From DATMER01 sp034667225 (GTDB lineage: Bacteria; Acidobacteriota; Thermoanaerobaculia; Multivoradales; UBA5704), in the NCBI GenBank assembly GCA_034667225.1, contig JAXDKG010000020.1:186001-250000 (forward strand): a stretch of 64,000 nucleotides of DNA. The letters are read 5' to 3'. Shown here one piece after another: positions 1 through 9,121 of the stretch; the first letter of the stretch is position 1; every line of letters begins with the position of its first letter. The position numbers and the translations under genes were made by a program. The notes beneath the pieces were generated by a model, which saw only the letters and a list, made by a program, of their open reading frames with translations, ran no database searches and was not told the DNA's origin.

Positions 1-875
1 GATTTGTAGGCGGGAGTGCCAGGGGAGGAGCCGAGCCGCGTGAGGAGGGTGGCGCCGCTCATCTTGGCCAGCCCGAAGTCGAGGATCTTCAGCGTGCCGT
101 CCGGCAGGACCACCATGTTCGCCGGCTTGATGTCGCGGTGGACCACCTTCCTCTGGTGCGCGGCGGCGAGTCCCTTGGCGACCTGGCGCGCGATCCCTAC
201 GGCCTCCGTCAGCGGCAGCGGCCCGCTCTCGAGCTTCTGCTGGAGGGTCTCCCCCTCGTAGAAGGCAAGCGCCAGGAACATCCGCCCGCCCTCGGTCTCC
301 CCTATGTCGTAGATCGTCGCCACGTTCGGATGGTCGAGCTGCGCCACGGCCTGGGCCTCGCGCTGGAAACGCTTGCGCGCGCTCGAGTCGCGGCTGAGGT
401 CCGCGGGCAGGAACTTGAGCGCCACCACGCGACCGAGCCGCTCGTCCCGCGCCTTGTAGACCTCCCCCATGGCGCCACCAGCCACCGGCTCTAGGATCTC
501 GTACTGTCCGATCCGGCTCCCCGCCGCGAGCGGCTCTGGAGCGGCGCAGCGGGAGACCTCCGCCAAGAGCCGGTAGCCCTTCCTCGAGAGCGTCTGGATG
601 TAGCGCGGGCTCTTCGCTTCGTCGCCGAAAGCCTTGCGCAGCTCCCAGATGGCGTGAGTCATCACCTCGTCGGTGACGAACGTCTCGTCGCCCCAGACCT
701 CGCGCATCAGGCGCTGTTTGGAGACCACCTCCGGCGCGTGCCGCGCCAGGCAGACGAGCACCTGCATCGCGCGCGGCTCGATAGAGACGGAGGCTCCCCC
801 TCGCTCCAAAGTCCCGAGCGCCGGGCGCACCCGCCAGTCGGCTATGAAGAAGTCAGGTTCCCAGGAACTTTGCAT
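1..875 (-). CDS. Winged-helix Ser/Thr protein kinase, 3' part missing
   Basis: The reading frame opens at ATG 875 and runs off the left edge, giving the first 291 residues. Residues about 10-105 form an OmpR/CadC-type winged helix (ending RKGYRLLAEV). A Hanks-type kinase domain starts near 125, with glycine loop GGAMGEVYKARD, VALK lysine near 154, HRDIKPAN at 247 and DFGLAK at 267. The frame is intact throughout. The part present aligns almost residue for residue with the paralog at 2764-5222, so a transmembrane segment and TPRs probably follow outside the window. DNA-binding domain plus membrane kinase is a common Acidobacteriota layout; its target is unknown. It is divergent from the protease at 1409, with a tandem array between them. 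Confidence 0.9.
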   Translation of the reverse strand, partial: MQSSWEPDFFIADWRVRPALGTLERGGASVSIEPRAMQVLVCLARHAPEVVSKQRLMREVWGDETFVTDEVMTHAIWELRKAFGDEAKSPRYIQTLSRKGYRLLAEVSRCAAPEPLAAGSRIGQYEILEPVAGGAMGEVYKARDERLGRVVALKFLPADLSRDSSARKRFQREAQAVAQLDHPNVATIYDIGETEGGRMFLALAFYEGETLQQKLESGPLPLTEAVGIARQVAKGLAAAHQRKVVHRDIKPANMVVLPDGTLKILDFGLAKMSGATLLTRLGSSPGTPAYK

Positions 876-1010
876 GCGTACCGCTATCTTAGAAGAAAAA
901 CGGAGCATGCTGGCGATGGGGCATCGTGGCTCGTACGGCCGTGCCGGCGAGATTGTACCAACCGGGGAGCAGCCGCCCTCCCGTGCCCATGGCCCGCGCG
1001 CTCCGCGGAT

Positions 1011-1327
1011 GAGGCGCTCTCCAATGCGGACGGGGCGCTCCCCGACGTTCGCGCTTCGCGAAGATCGGGGAGGGCGTTGCTCCCTCGCGGGGACGAGGCG
1101 CTCCCTCGCGGGGACGGGGCGCTCCCCGGCGGGGACGGAACGCTCCCCCGGCAGGCGCGCCCCGCGAAGATCGGGGAGGACGTTGCTCCCCCGCGGGGAC
1201 GGGGCGCTCCCCGATGGTCCGCGGCGCGCGATGACAGGGGAAAGGGGCGCTCCCCGACAAACGCGGCCCGCGAGGGCAGGGGGCAGGGTCCTCCCCTCGG
1301 CACGGAACGGGCTCCTCCCTATGCGGA
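1011..1327. repeat. Degenerate 21-bp tandem array (array 1)
   Basis: About fifteen imperfect units follow each other every 21 bp (one of 22). The anchor is GGGGCGCTCCCC or a variant, seen at 1011, 1032, 1095, 1116, 1137, 1201 and 1244, and each is followed by a variable GC-rich part often ending GCGGGGAC. Units at 1053 and 1158 carry CGCGAAGATCGGGGAG instead. The array fills most of the gap 876-1408 between the divergent kinase (start 875) and protease (start 1409). Frames through it are open on both strands and read as seven-residue repeats, but they have no start context and I do not treat them as genes. I see nothing else in the flanks 876-1010. Confidence 0.85.
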
Positions 1328-1408
1328 CGGGAAGTTGCGCACCGGGGCCGTCTATTGGAAGCGGAATTCGATGTCCGCTGCATGCGGCCCACTCTTGGAG
1401 GGGATGCC

Positions 1409-2759
1409 ATGGCTGAGAGAGACAAGCCCAGCGAATCTGACGGAGCAGAGAACCCCTACCCCACGAAGCTTCCCGGTACGGCTCAGGTCCGCAAGAGGGC
1501 CTGCTTTCCGCCGATTCAGGTAAAAACACAGGACGATGAGCTGCGCAAGCCGGACCCGGACCCGGACCCGACATGGGACAACTTGGTCGAGGCACTGCAC
1601 CGAAACCGCCGCCGGCTGCTACGCCTTCCCGGAGTCACCGCCGTCGACATCGGCTACAAGATCACGAAAGGCGTCTTCACCGATGACTTGGCTCTTCGGG
1701 TGCACGTCGAGAGCAAGCTGGACGATGACTACTTCGTGCACCGCCCGGACGAGTATGTATCTGCAAGCCGGACGCCCGAAGGCGGCCGGAAGCCTAAGGA
1801 ATTCTTCGGTACCAAAGAAAAGGTTTCCCGTCGATGTCATCGAGGCCGGTTACCTGATCACCGCGCCTCTGCCGCGGCCGGGCACGGTGGTCGAAACACC
1901 TCTGAGGAAGGTCAACCGGCGCAAACGGATCGATCCCCTGGTCGGCGGCATCAGCATCGGCAGCCCGCGCGCGTCAGTCGGGACCCTGGGCGCTCTGGTA
2001 TTTGACACCACCGACGGCAGCATCTGCATCTTGAGCAACTGGCACGTGCTTGCCGGCCACATGCACGCGGGGCGTGGCACCCCCTGCTTCCAACCCGGAC
2101 CGTTCGACCGGGGAGGTCCAAACGATGTCGTCGCCCGCCTGAAGCGCTGGAGCTTCGACTCTCAGACCGATGCAGCCATCGCCGAGTTGACCGGGAACCG
2201 CCATTACTGTGCCGGCGAGATCCTCTCCCTCTTTCAGCAGATCTCCGGCGTGGCCAACCCCTATCTCGGGATGAAGGTGCAAAAGTCCGGCCGCTCCACA
2301 GGGTACACCCAGGGCTTCATTGACGGCCTCTACTTCTCCTCGGCGATCGGATACAGCAATGGCATCGTGCAGGTCTTCGAGGACCAGATCCACATTGCGC
2401 CGCTCGATCCGTATTGTCGGCTCAGCGAGCCGGGAGATTCGGGGGCGGTGTGGGTGGCGGACACCAACGGCCATGGGTATAAGGCCGTGGGGCTCCAATT
2501 CGCAGGCGACCTGCTGCGTTCTGCGTTCGGCGAGTACGCGCTCGCCAACCCGATGAGCGTCGTCGCAGACCGCCTGGAGATTGACTTCCGCCCGGTGTTT
2601 CTCGAACTTCGAGACGAGGACGTAAACTCACTCCCGCCGACTTCCAGGATCGAGCTCGAAGGGAACGAGGCGCAACCGACCGGCGTGAGGGGCGGACTCA
2701 CGGGCTCGGGACCTCAGCCCGGAGACCAGATACCTGTGGGACCACCTGGTACTCACTAG
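1409..2759 (+). pseudogene. Trypsin-like serine protease, frameshifted
   Basis: The N-terminal part reads in one frame from ATG 1409 (TTGGAGGGG about 6 nt upstream) to about 1818. The rest reads in the next frame to the stop at 2759. Removing one A from the AAAA run at 1818-1821 rejoins them as GTKERFPVDVIEAG. The downstream frame holds a complete chymotrypsin-like triad: His in LSNWHVLAG, Asp in QTDAAIAEL and Ser in EPGDSGAVWV. No signal peptide is visible at the N-terminus, so it may be cytoplasmic. The overall look is of bacterial relatives of the plant NAL1-type proteases, but I am not sure of that assignment. The shift may be real decay or a homopolymer sequencing error. It ends 4 nt from the convergent kinase gene. 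Confidence 0.75.
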
Positions 2760-2763
2760 CCGC

Positions 2764-5222
2764 TTATCTCACAACCGTAGACTCCAGGATCGCGCGAAAC
2801 CGGGGGTCGTCCCGGTAGACCTGTAGAACAAAGTCGTTGCGGAGGTCCTCTCGCGGATAGCCTTCCTCGACGGCGCGCCTGAGGTAGGTATAGACCTCTT
2901 CACGATGACCTGCTATGGCATGGATTTGAGCAAGCCGGAAAAGGAAGCTGCTCTGATTCGGCATGGCAGCCATGGCTTCCTGGATATTCCGCAGGGCTTC
3001 GTCGTAACGTCCGAGCTTGGCGGCGCAGAAGGACCGGCTGTACAGGATGTAGGCTCGCGAGCCGCCCAGGGCAAGACTGTGATCAAAGCCGCTCAGGGCG
3101 ATCTCGTACCATCGGCGGGCTTCTTCTTTCTGGCCGATCTTCTCATAGCATTCAGCCAGGTTGCGAGCCGTGGTGGGATCGGGTTCCAGCCGGTAGGCTT
3201 CGCCCAAGGTCTTGATGGCCTCAGGCATGCGGTCCAGATAGATATAGACAAGACCCAGGCTGTTGGCTGAGCGAGGGTCACCGGTCTCCTCGTATACCTC
3301 CCGAAACAGGCGGAGGGCGTCAAGGTAGCGGCCACTTTCCAGGTAAATTGCCGCCAGGTTGTGCTTGGCGGTCGGATGATCGGGATCGTAGGCGAGCACC
3401 TTGCGATACTCGACCGCCGCTTCGTCGAGGCGGCTGGCACTCTTGAGCCTGAATGCCAAGGCCAACCGCGCGCGCAGGTACCCTTGCCCGACCTCGACGC
3501 CACGTTGAAGCTCCTTCAAGCCCTCGTCCTGCCGCCCCTGAGCCAGAAGCGCCTCGCCCAGCATCGTGTAGCCGCGATCGAAATCCGGGCCAAGCTCCAC
3601 CGCCTTGCGTGCCGCTGATTCAGCCTCTTTCGGCTTGCTCTCCAGTAGCAGGAGCCTGGCCTGCGCCACCCACGGCATGGGTTCATCCGGTGCGTGTGTG
3701 ACCGCCTCCTCAACCAGCCGGCGGATCTTCTGCCGCCGGCTCGGCTCTGGAAACTGGGATTCCAAGCGGCACAGCAAGGCGGCGAGCTGCGCCTTGATCA
3801 ATGGATTCTCAGGATTCAGCAGCAGGGCTTTCCGGTAGGTGCTCTCGGCATTGCCGAGAATGCGTTTGGTATCACCCCGCCATTCCTGGCGGTCTCCCTG
3901 CTCCATCAGTCGCGTCACCTCAGACGAAAAGTCCCAACGCTGCTTCTTCAAGTACCAGACGCCCAGGACAACACCGAACACCACCAGCGCGGCCAGACCC
4001 CCGGAGAGCCACTTCCAGGACACAGACCTTCGGCGCCGGGCACGTACCGGCTTTCGGCGAACAATCTCGCCCGCCTCCAATGGAACGCCCGCCAGAGCCG
4101 CCTCCATCTCCTCGGCGGCCTGGTAACGCTCCGCCGCATCCTTCGCCAGCGCCTTATCGATCACCGCGCCCAGTTCAGCGGGCGTTCCGTCGTCCAGAGG
4201 CCGGGGCTGCTCGTTCAGAATCGCGTAGATCACCGCCTGCTCGTATTCGCCTCCGAACGGGATGCGCCCGGTCACCATCTGGTAGAGCACGACTCCGAGC
4301 GCCCAGAGATCGCTGCGCGGGTCGACCTTCTCGCCCCGGGTCTGCTCGGGCGACTTGTAGGCGGGAGTGCCGGGTGAGGAGCCCAGCCGGGTGAGCGTGG
4401 TGGCGCCGGTCATCTTGGCGAGCCCGAAGTCGAGGATCTTCACCGTGCCGTCGGGGCAGACCGCTACATTGGCCGGCTTGATGTCGCGGTGGACGATCTG
4501 CCGGCGGTGCGCGGCGGCGAGACCCTTGGCGATCTGGCAGGCGATCCCTACAGCCTCGGCGAGCGGCAGCGGCCCGCTCTCCAGCTTCTGCTCGAGGGTC
4601 TCCCCCTCGTAGAACGCCAGCGCGAGAAACACCCGCCCGCCCTCGCTCTCGCCCGTGTCATGGATCGTCGCCACATTCGGATGGTCGAGCAGGGCCACGG
4701 CCTGCGCCTCGCGCAGGAAACGCCGGCGGGCGCTCTGGTCGCGGCAGAGGTCGGCGGGCAGGAACTTGAGTGCCACCACGCGGCCGAGGCGCAGGTCGCG
4801 GGCCTTGTAGACCTCCCCCATGGCACCGCCGGCCACCGGCTCCAGGATCTCGTACTGCGCGATCCGGCTGCCAGTAGCGAGCGGCTCCGGAGCCGTGCTG
4901 AACGAGACCTCCGCCAGCAGCCGGTAGCCCTTCTTTGAGATGGTATGGATGTAACGCGGGTTCTTCGCCTCGTCACCGAACGCCTTGCGCAGCTCCCAGA
5001 CGGCGTGGCTCAGCACCTCGTCGGTGACGAATGCATCTCCCCAGACCTCGCGCATGAGCCGCTGCTTGGAACCACGTCCGGCGCATGCCGGGCCAGGCAG
5101 GCGAGCACCTGCATCGCTCGCGGCTCGATCGAGACGGAGGCTCCCCCTCGCTCCAATGTCCCCAGGGCGGGACGCACCCGCCAGTCGGCCACGAAGAAGT
5201 CGGGCTCCTGGGAACTTTGCAT
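2764..5222 (-). CDS. Winged-helix Ser/Thr kinase with TPR tail, frameshifted near 5070
   Basis: By alignment with the paralog at 1-875 the protein starts at ATG 5222 (MQSSQEPDFFVADWRV). One base is missing at about 5070, where the paralog reads GGTCTCC and this copy GGTTCC, so the winged helix is split. From 5055 down the frame is open for 763 residues: the rest of the winged helix, a kinase domain (GGAMGEVYKARD, VALK, HRDIKPAN, DFGLAK), a transmembrane segment (GGLAALVVFGVVLGVWYL) and about nine TPRs to the C-terminus. The kinase would sit inside and the TPRs outside or in the periplasm if the single membrane pass is correct. If the shift is real, only an N-terminally truncated kinase lacking a full DNA-binding domain could be made. 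Confidence 0.85.
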
Positions 5223-5257
5223 TGCGTGCAACTCTCTTGGAACGGCGCTGCGGCGCG

Positions 5258-6157
5258 CTAAAGACCCGGTAACGCGGCCTTGTCGCGGGCTTTCAGGATT
5301 TTCCCGATGAGGTCAGGATCCTTCAAGTGATCCCCCAGAAGGGCGGCTATTTTCTGCGCCAGCGTGAGGAAATCGACTCCGAAGAGCTTATGGTGATCAG
5401 CCCTGGAATCGGCTGCCTTCATCTCAGCGAAACCAAGCCCCTTCATCAGCTTCTCGCCTTTGCTCGAGGCTGCAATGGCGTACACGTGCTCCAGGTTCTC
5501 CAGGTCGCAGACTCTTTCCAGCACAGAGCCGAACCGCCCCAGGACGGACAGAAGCGCCGCCGAGACGCTCGACGCTCCTTGCGAGGGCGCCAGCACGATG
5601 CTTTCGACGTAGACGTCGCGAACCTTTCCCTTCTCCGCGACGGAGTAGAGAGAGTCGCCCCGGATCTGGCGCTCGACGATGTCTCCCGCCAGAAAAGCCT
5701 GCATGGTCGCGGGCCGCAAGGGCAGGACGTCCAGATGTCCCACCAGTTCCCCGCTCCTGGAGCGGATGATGAAGAACGCGTTCGGATTCGCGTTGTACCA
5801 CTCGCGGAGGATGGCCTCCGGAATCGCGTCTTGCGGAGGGTAGACGCTGGCCTCCAGCGTCGCCACCCAATGCACCTCGTCAGAAGTGGCCGGCTCCACC
5901 GAGTAGCTGGCGGAGATCCTCTCCATCGCCTCCATGTCAGGAAGGCCCTTGTTGGCCTTTCGCCTCAGCCAGACGTTGTAGCCGGCCAGCCAGACTCCGA
6001 CAAGGATCAACAGGACGAACAGGATCAGGAATCCGGCGTTGCGAAGGGGGCCGGTCGTAGTGAGGAGCTGAACCACGGTTCCGAGAAGACCAGCCAACGC
6101 CAGGAAGGTGCCCAGCGCCCTCATGGCGTAGTCCCACATGTTGGGGCTTCCTGTCAT
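5258..6157 (-). CDS. Membrane-anchored GNAT-like protein
   Basis: 299 residues. Two hydrophobic segments occupy about 12-30 and 41-60, followed by RRKANKG, so the C-terminal two thirds probably face the cytoplasm. That part resembles the GNAT acyltransferase fold: a central strand NAFFIIRSRSGELVGHLDV, then VYVESIVLAP, and a C-terminal SKGEKLMKGLGF of the kind that closes GNAT domains. The substrate is unknown. I choose ATG 6157 rather than ATG 6139 because a TAAAAT hexamer lies 8 nt upstream, as in other leaderless starts of this window; AGGAAG before 6139 is the argument for the shorter form. It begins 30 nt after the MFS gene ends and is transcribed in the same direction. Confidence 0.6.
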   Translation of the reverse strand: MTGSPNMWDYAMRALGTFLALAGLLGTVVQLLTTTGPLRNAGFLILFVLLILVGVWLAGYNVWLRRKANKGLPDMEAMERISASYSVEPATSDEVHWVATLEASVYPPQDAIPEAILREWYNANPNAFFIIRSRSGELVGHLDVLPLRPATMQAFLAGDIVERQIRGDSLYSVAEKGKVRDVYVESIVLAPSQGASSVSAALLSVLGRFGSVLERVCDLENLEHVYAIAASSKGEKLMKGLGFAEMKAADSRADHHKLFGVDFLTLAQKIAALLGDHLKDPDLIGKILKARDKAALPGL

Positions 6158-6165
6158 ATCTCAGG

Positions 6166-6171
6166 ATTTTA
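6166..6171 (-). promoter_or_regulatory. -10 hexamer TAAAAT, leaderless start of the GNAT-like gene
   Basis: TAAAAT on the minus strand, 8 nt before ATG 6157. No Shine-Dalgarno precedes this ATG. The -35 element is unclear. Confidence 0.45.
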
Positions 6172-6187
6172 GCAGAGCGCCCCTCCC

Positions 6188-7486
6188 TCACCCGTGCGCC
6201 AGGAACTCCCGCAGATCCCGGCGCACGAACACGCCGGAGGCCACAAGGAAGCCCAAGCCGCCGCAGACCGCGTAGATCAGGGGGACGTTCTTGCCGGTCA
6301 GGTCGCCCACGATGCCGCCCAGGACCATGCCGATCGGCATCAGGCCGCCGGTCATCGTCATGATCACGCTCAGCACCCGGCCACGCATCTCGCCGGGCGT
6401 GGCCATCTGGACCATGCTCATCAGGTAGACGTTGATCACGCCCAGCGCCACGCCGCCCAGGAAGGCCACTCCCAGGGCGGCCCAGGCGTTGCTCACGACC
6501 CCGAGGATGCCGAAGAGCAGGGGCGCCAGGATCATGGCCGTGACGATCCAGCGGCGCCGCTCCCCGCCTTTGAGGGGCTTGGCGCCGGCCAGGACGAAAC
6601 CTGCCACCGAGCCGGCTCCAATGGCCGCCAGCAGGAATCCGTACCACCGGGCATCCTTCTTCAGGTAGAGCTCCACGAAAAATGGGAACAGCACCATGAT
6701 CGGCATTCCGAGGAAGTTGACCACCGACGCGATCACGGTGAAGTCGCGCAGGCCGGTATGCTTCCAGAGATAGCGGAAGCCTTCGGCAGTCTCCCCGAAA
6801 AACTGACGGAAGGGGTGGGCCGTCTCCGGCCTCGGCACGATTGCCCGCGGGGGGAGCCGGATCAGGAGCGCGCAGAGCGCGGCATACAGGAAGCTCAGGC
6901 CGTTGACCAGGTAGAGGAAGGCGGCTCCCAGGGCCTGGAAGAGCACGCCGCCGACCGCCTGGCCGAGCAGGCTCGAGCCCTGCACCGAGATCTGGTTCAG
7001 GGAGTTGGCCGCCGGGATCCTCTCCCGCGGGACGAGGTCGGGGATCGCCGCGCTGAGCGCCGGAGTGAAGAACGCCCGCAGGATGCCCAGCAGAGCCGAG
7101 ACCCCGAACATCAGCGCGATGACGAAGCGGACCGCCGCGGGCTCGAGCCGCTCCACCCGTGGATCGAACATCATGAAGGACAGGGCGAGGACGCCCGCGC
7201 CAGCGAGAAGGTCGCAGATCAGCGCGATGCGGATCCGCGAGTGGCGGTCGGCGAAGGTGCCGCCCACGGGACCGAGCACCACGCCCGGCAGCAGCGCGGT
7301 GAACATGAGGAGCCCCATGAGGCTGGCCGAGCCGGTGGCCCGCAGGAGCCAGGACATCATGGCAATGTGAAACGCCTGGTTGCCGAGCTGGCTGACCATC
7401 TGCCCCTGCCAGAGAAGGGCGAAGTCGCGGTTCCACAGCCGGGCCGCCGGCTCGGCGAGGATAGTGGGCTTGGCAGGCTGTTGCAT
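6188..7486 (-). CDS. MFS transporter, DHA3/EntS-like
   Basis: 432 residues with about twelve hydrophobic segments. The N-terminus NRDFALLWQGQMVSQLGNQ followed by a long first half, and the loop GGTFADRHSRIRI after the second segment, are typical of the MFS_3/DHA3 exporters (EntS-like). These move siderophores, drugs or lipids out by proton antiport. A second-half counterpart is MVQMATPGEMRGRVLS. The substrate cannot be read from the sequence. It starts 12 nt downstream of the stop of the glycosyltransferase gene and is probably cotranscribed with it. Confidence 0.85.
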   Translation of the reverse strand: MQQPAKPTILAEPAARLWNRDFALLWQGQMVSQLGNQAFHIAMMSWLLRATGSASLMGLLMFTALLPGVVLGPVGGTFADRHSRIRIALICDLLAGAGVLALSFMMFDPRVERLEPAAVRFVIALMFGVSALLGILRAFFTPALSAAIPDLVPRERIPAANSLNQISVQGSSLLGQAVGGVLFQALGAAFLYLVNGLSFLYAALCALLIRLPPRAIVPRPETAHPFRQFFGETAEGFRYLWKHTGLRDFTVIASVVNFLGMPIMVLFPFFVELYLKKDARWYGFLLAAIGAGSVAGFVLAGAKPLKGGERRRWIVTAMILAPLLFGILGVVSNAWAALGVAFLGGVALGVINVYLMSMVQMATPGEMRGRVLSVIMTMTGGLMPIGMVLGGIVGDLTGKNVPLIYAVCGGLGFLVASGVFVRRDLREFLAHG

Positions 7487-7498
7487 AAGGCGGCAAGC

Positions 7499-8983
7499 TT
7501 ACGCCGAGAAGGGCCACACCCGCGCGCTCACGTAGACCACCAGCTCCACCTTGTGGCGCAGGGTGTATTGCCGGCGGAGGTATTTTCCCCGCAGCCTCTT
7601 CCGGAGAGCCTGCTCCTGCCCCGGCTCGCAGATCAGCACGTCGCCCTCGGGGTCCCGGGGGACTTCCTTCGCATAGAGGACCGCGGTGTAGTCCCGGAGG
7701 TACCAGGGGAGCGGCCAGCGGTTGGCCGTATAGAAGCGGATGGCGAGCCCCGAGCCTTGCGGCGAGCGCTCGGCGGCCCCTTCGATCAGCGCCATCAGGT
7801 CCCGCACATCGCGGTTCGTCTGGACGTAGACCAGCCCCAGACTCTCGTCGTCGTAGCGCAGGAACGAGACCTCCACAGCCCGCGCGGCGCTCCAGGTCAC
7901 AGCCAGGAGGCCCACTACGGTGATGGCAGCCCGGACGGCTCCGGACAGCCGGCGCCTCCCCAGCTCGCCGAACAGCACTCCGGCCGAGAGCGCCAGCAGC
8001 AGCACCATGTTCATGGCCAGCCACGGCGTCTTGTACGGGATCGCCGAGTAGGCCGCGAGTTGGACTGCCCAGGCGATGGTCAAGAAGAGTCCGAACCGGT
8101 CCTTTCGCCAGATGGCAATGGCGCTCCCGAGCACGCCCCCCGCGAGCGCCAGGGGCTCGAACCGCGCCAGGAGCCGGAAGAAGTACGGCCATGGCTTCTC
8201 GTGCCCCGAGCCCTCGAAGCCCTTCTCCGTCCAGGGCAGATAGGCGCGGAACGAGTCCACCAGGCCGGCGGGGTTCGTGAAAAAAGAGGTGTAGAGGAGG
8301 ATGTAGGGCACCGTCAGGGCCAGCGCGACGAGGATCCAGGTGCGCGGGCGCGGGAGAGGGGGGCGCCCGCTCATCCACCACGCCACGAAGGCTCCCAGCG
8401 TCAACGATGCAAGCGTCAGGACTGCCGTCTCCTTGACGGTCAGCAGAAGGCTCAAGGAAAGACCGGCGAGGATCAGGTTCCGGTCCCGCTTCTCCTCCAG
8501 CCAGCGGACGCCCGCGGCGATCAGGGCCAGGGTGAGCGCGGCCAGGTAGGTCTCGTGGATCAGGTCGCGGCCGAAGGAGACCAGGGACGGCGAGACCGCG
8601 AGCAGCCAGGCCGCCGCGACGACCCCGGTGCGTCCGAGCTGGCGGCGCAGAGGCAGGAGCAGAGGGACCATCGCGGCCGAGGCGAGCGCCACGGGTAGCC
8701 GCAGGGCAATTTCGCCAATACTGCCCATCCCGAGCAGCAGGCTGAACGGCGCGCCGAAGAAATAGAGGAAGGGACCGTGGAACTTCTCGGGATCGTACTC
8801 CCAGCGGTAACCATCCAGCAGCCGGTGGATGAACCAACCGTTCACCCCCTCGTCGTGGTGGAGAGGCCGGACATCCAGCCAGAGCAGGCGCAGGGCCACG
8901 GCCACGGCAAAGGCGATCCAGAACGGCCACCAGCGCGGGGACGTCAGGCGGTCCTCGGACGTCTCGGCGAAGGACTCGGGCAT
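7499..8983 (-). CDS. GT39-type membrane glycosyltransferase (TIGR03663-like)
   Basis: 494 residues from ATG 8983. About ten to twelve membrane segments are preceded by a short cytoplasmic tail. The first loop carries RPLHHDEGVNGWF, matching the acidic motif of GT-C polyprenyl-phosphate-sugar transferases, and the next loop EKFHGPFLYFFGAP. The C-terminus is a soluble domain. The pattern fits the TIGR03663/Agl23-like family. The frame is open upstream to 9058, but those codons run through the palindromic element at 8999-9120, so the longer start is rejected. TATACG lies 8 nt before ATG 8983. The role is probably glycosylation of an envelope polymer or protein; the acceptor is unknown. Confidence 0.75.
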   Translation of the reverse strand: MPESFAETSEDRLTSPRWWPFWIAFAVAVALRLLWLDVRPLHHDEGVNGWFIHRLLDGYRWEYDPEKFHGPFLYFFGAPFSLLLGMGSIGEIALRLPVALASAAMVPLLLPLRRQLGRTGVVAAAWLLAVSPSLVSFGRDLIHETYLAALTLALIAAGVRWLEEKRDRNLILAGLSLSLLLTVKETAVLTLASLTLGAFVAWWMSGRPPLPRPRTWILVALALTVPYILLYTSFFTNPAGLVDSFRAYLPWTEKGFEGSGHEKPWPYFFRLLARFEPLALAGGVLGSAIAIWRKDRFGLFLTIAWAVQLAAYSAIPYKTPWLAMNMVLLLALSAGVLFGELGRRRLSGAVRAAITVVGLLAVTWSAARAVEVSFLRYDDESLGLVYVQTNRDVRDLMALIEGAAERSPQGSGLAIRFYTANRWPLPWYLRDYTAVLYAKEVPRDPEGDVLICEPGQEQALRKRLRGKYLRRQYTLRHKVELVVYVSARVWPFSA

Positions 8984-8998
8984 GCGGGGAGCGTATAT

Positions 8999-9120
8999 CG
9001 CCTGGGGTTGAAACCCCAGGCTAGACGGGTACAGCCCCTCCCGGGGCTGGCTACGCAACGACCGGCAACTCGCGCCGGGAGGCGCGATACTTTTCTAGCC
9101 TGGGGTTTCAACCCCAGGCG
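8999..9120. repeat. Nested palindromic element (REP/BIME-like)
   Basis: Two 27-bp arms, 8999-9025 and 9094-9120, are exact reverse complements, and each arm is itself a near-palindrome (GCCTGGGGTT / AACCCCAGGC around a 3-nt centre). Between them are two more hairpins: AGCCCC/GGGGCT at 9033-9048 and CGCGCC/GGCGCG at 9071-9086. The unit fills the gap between the methyltransferase gene (stop 9122) and the glycosyltransferase start (8983). This is the form of REP elements mobilised by RAYT transposases; no such transposase gene is visible here. It could also act as a terminator for either flank. Confidence 0.85.
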
Positions 9121-9121
9121 C

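Noticed and set aside
889..1523. Several overlapping open frames on both strands across array 1
   Set aside because: Low-complexity heptads from the 21-bp repeat, no ribosome site, and all frames open at once.
6194..8698. An 834-codon open frame on the plus strand
   Set aside because: Antisense to the MFS transporter and glycosyltransferase, both of which have clear family motifs; its own composition is His/Gln/Glu-rich shadow sequence.
5937..8930. A 997-codon open frame on the minus strand
   Set aside because: It runs out of phase through the MFS, glycosyltransferase and GNAT-like genes. Its product is Arg/Pro/Gly-rich with no domain, a common artefact in GC-rich DNA.
8984..9058. Longer start of the glycosyltransferase at 9058
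   Set aside because: The added codons run through the palindromic element; ATG 8983 follows a -10-like TATACG and begins a normal N-terminus.
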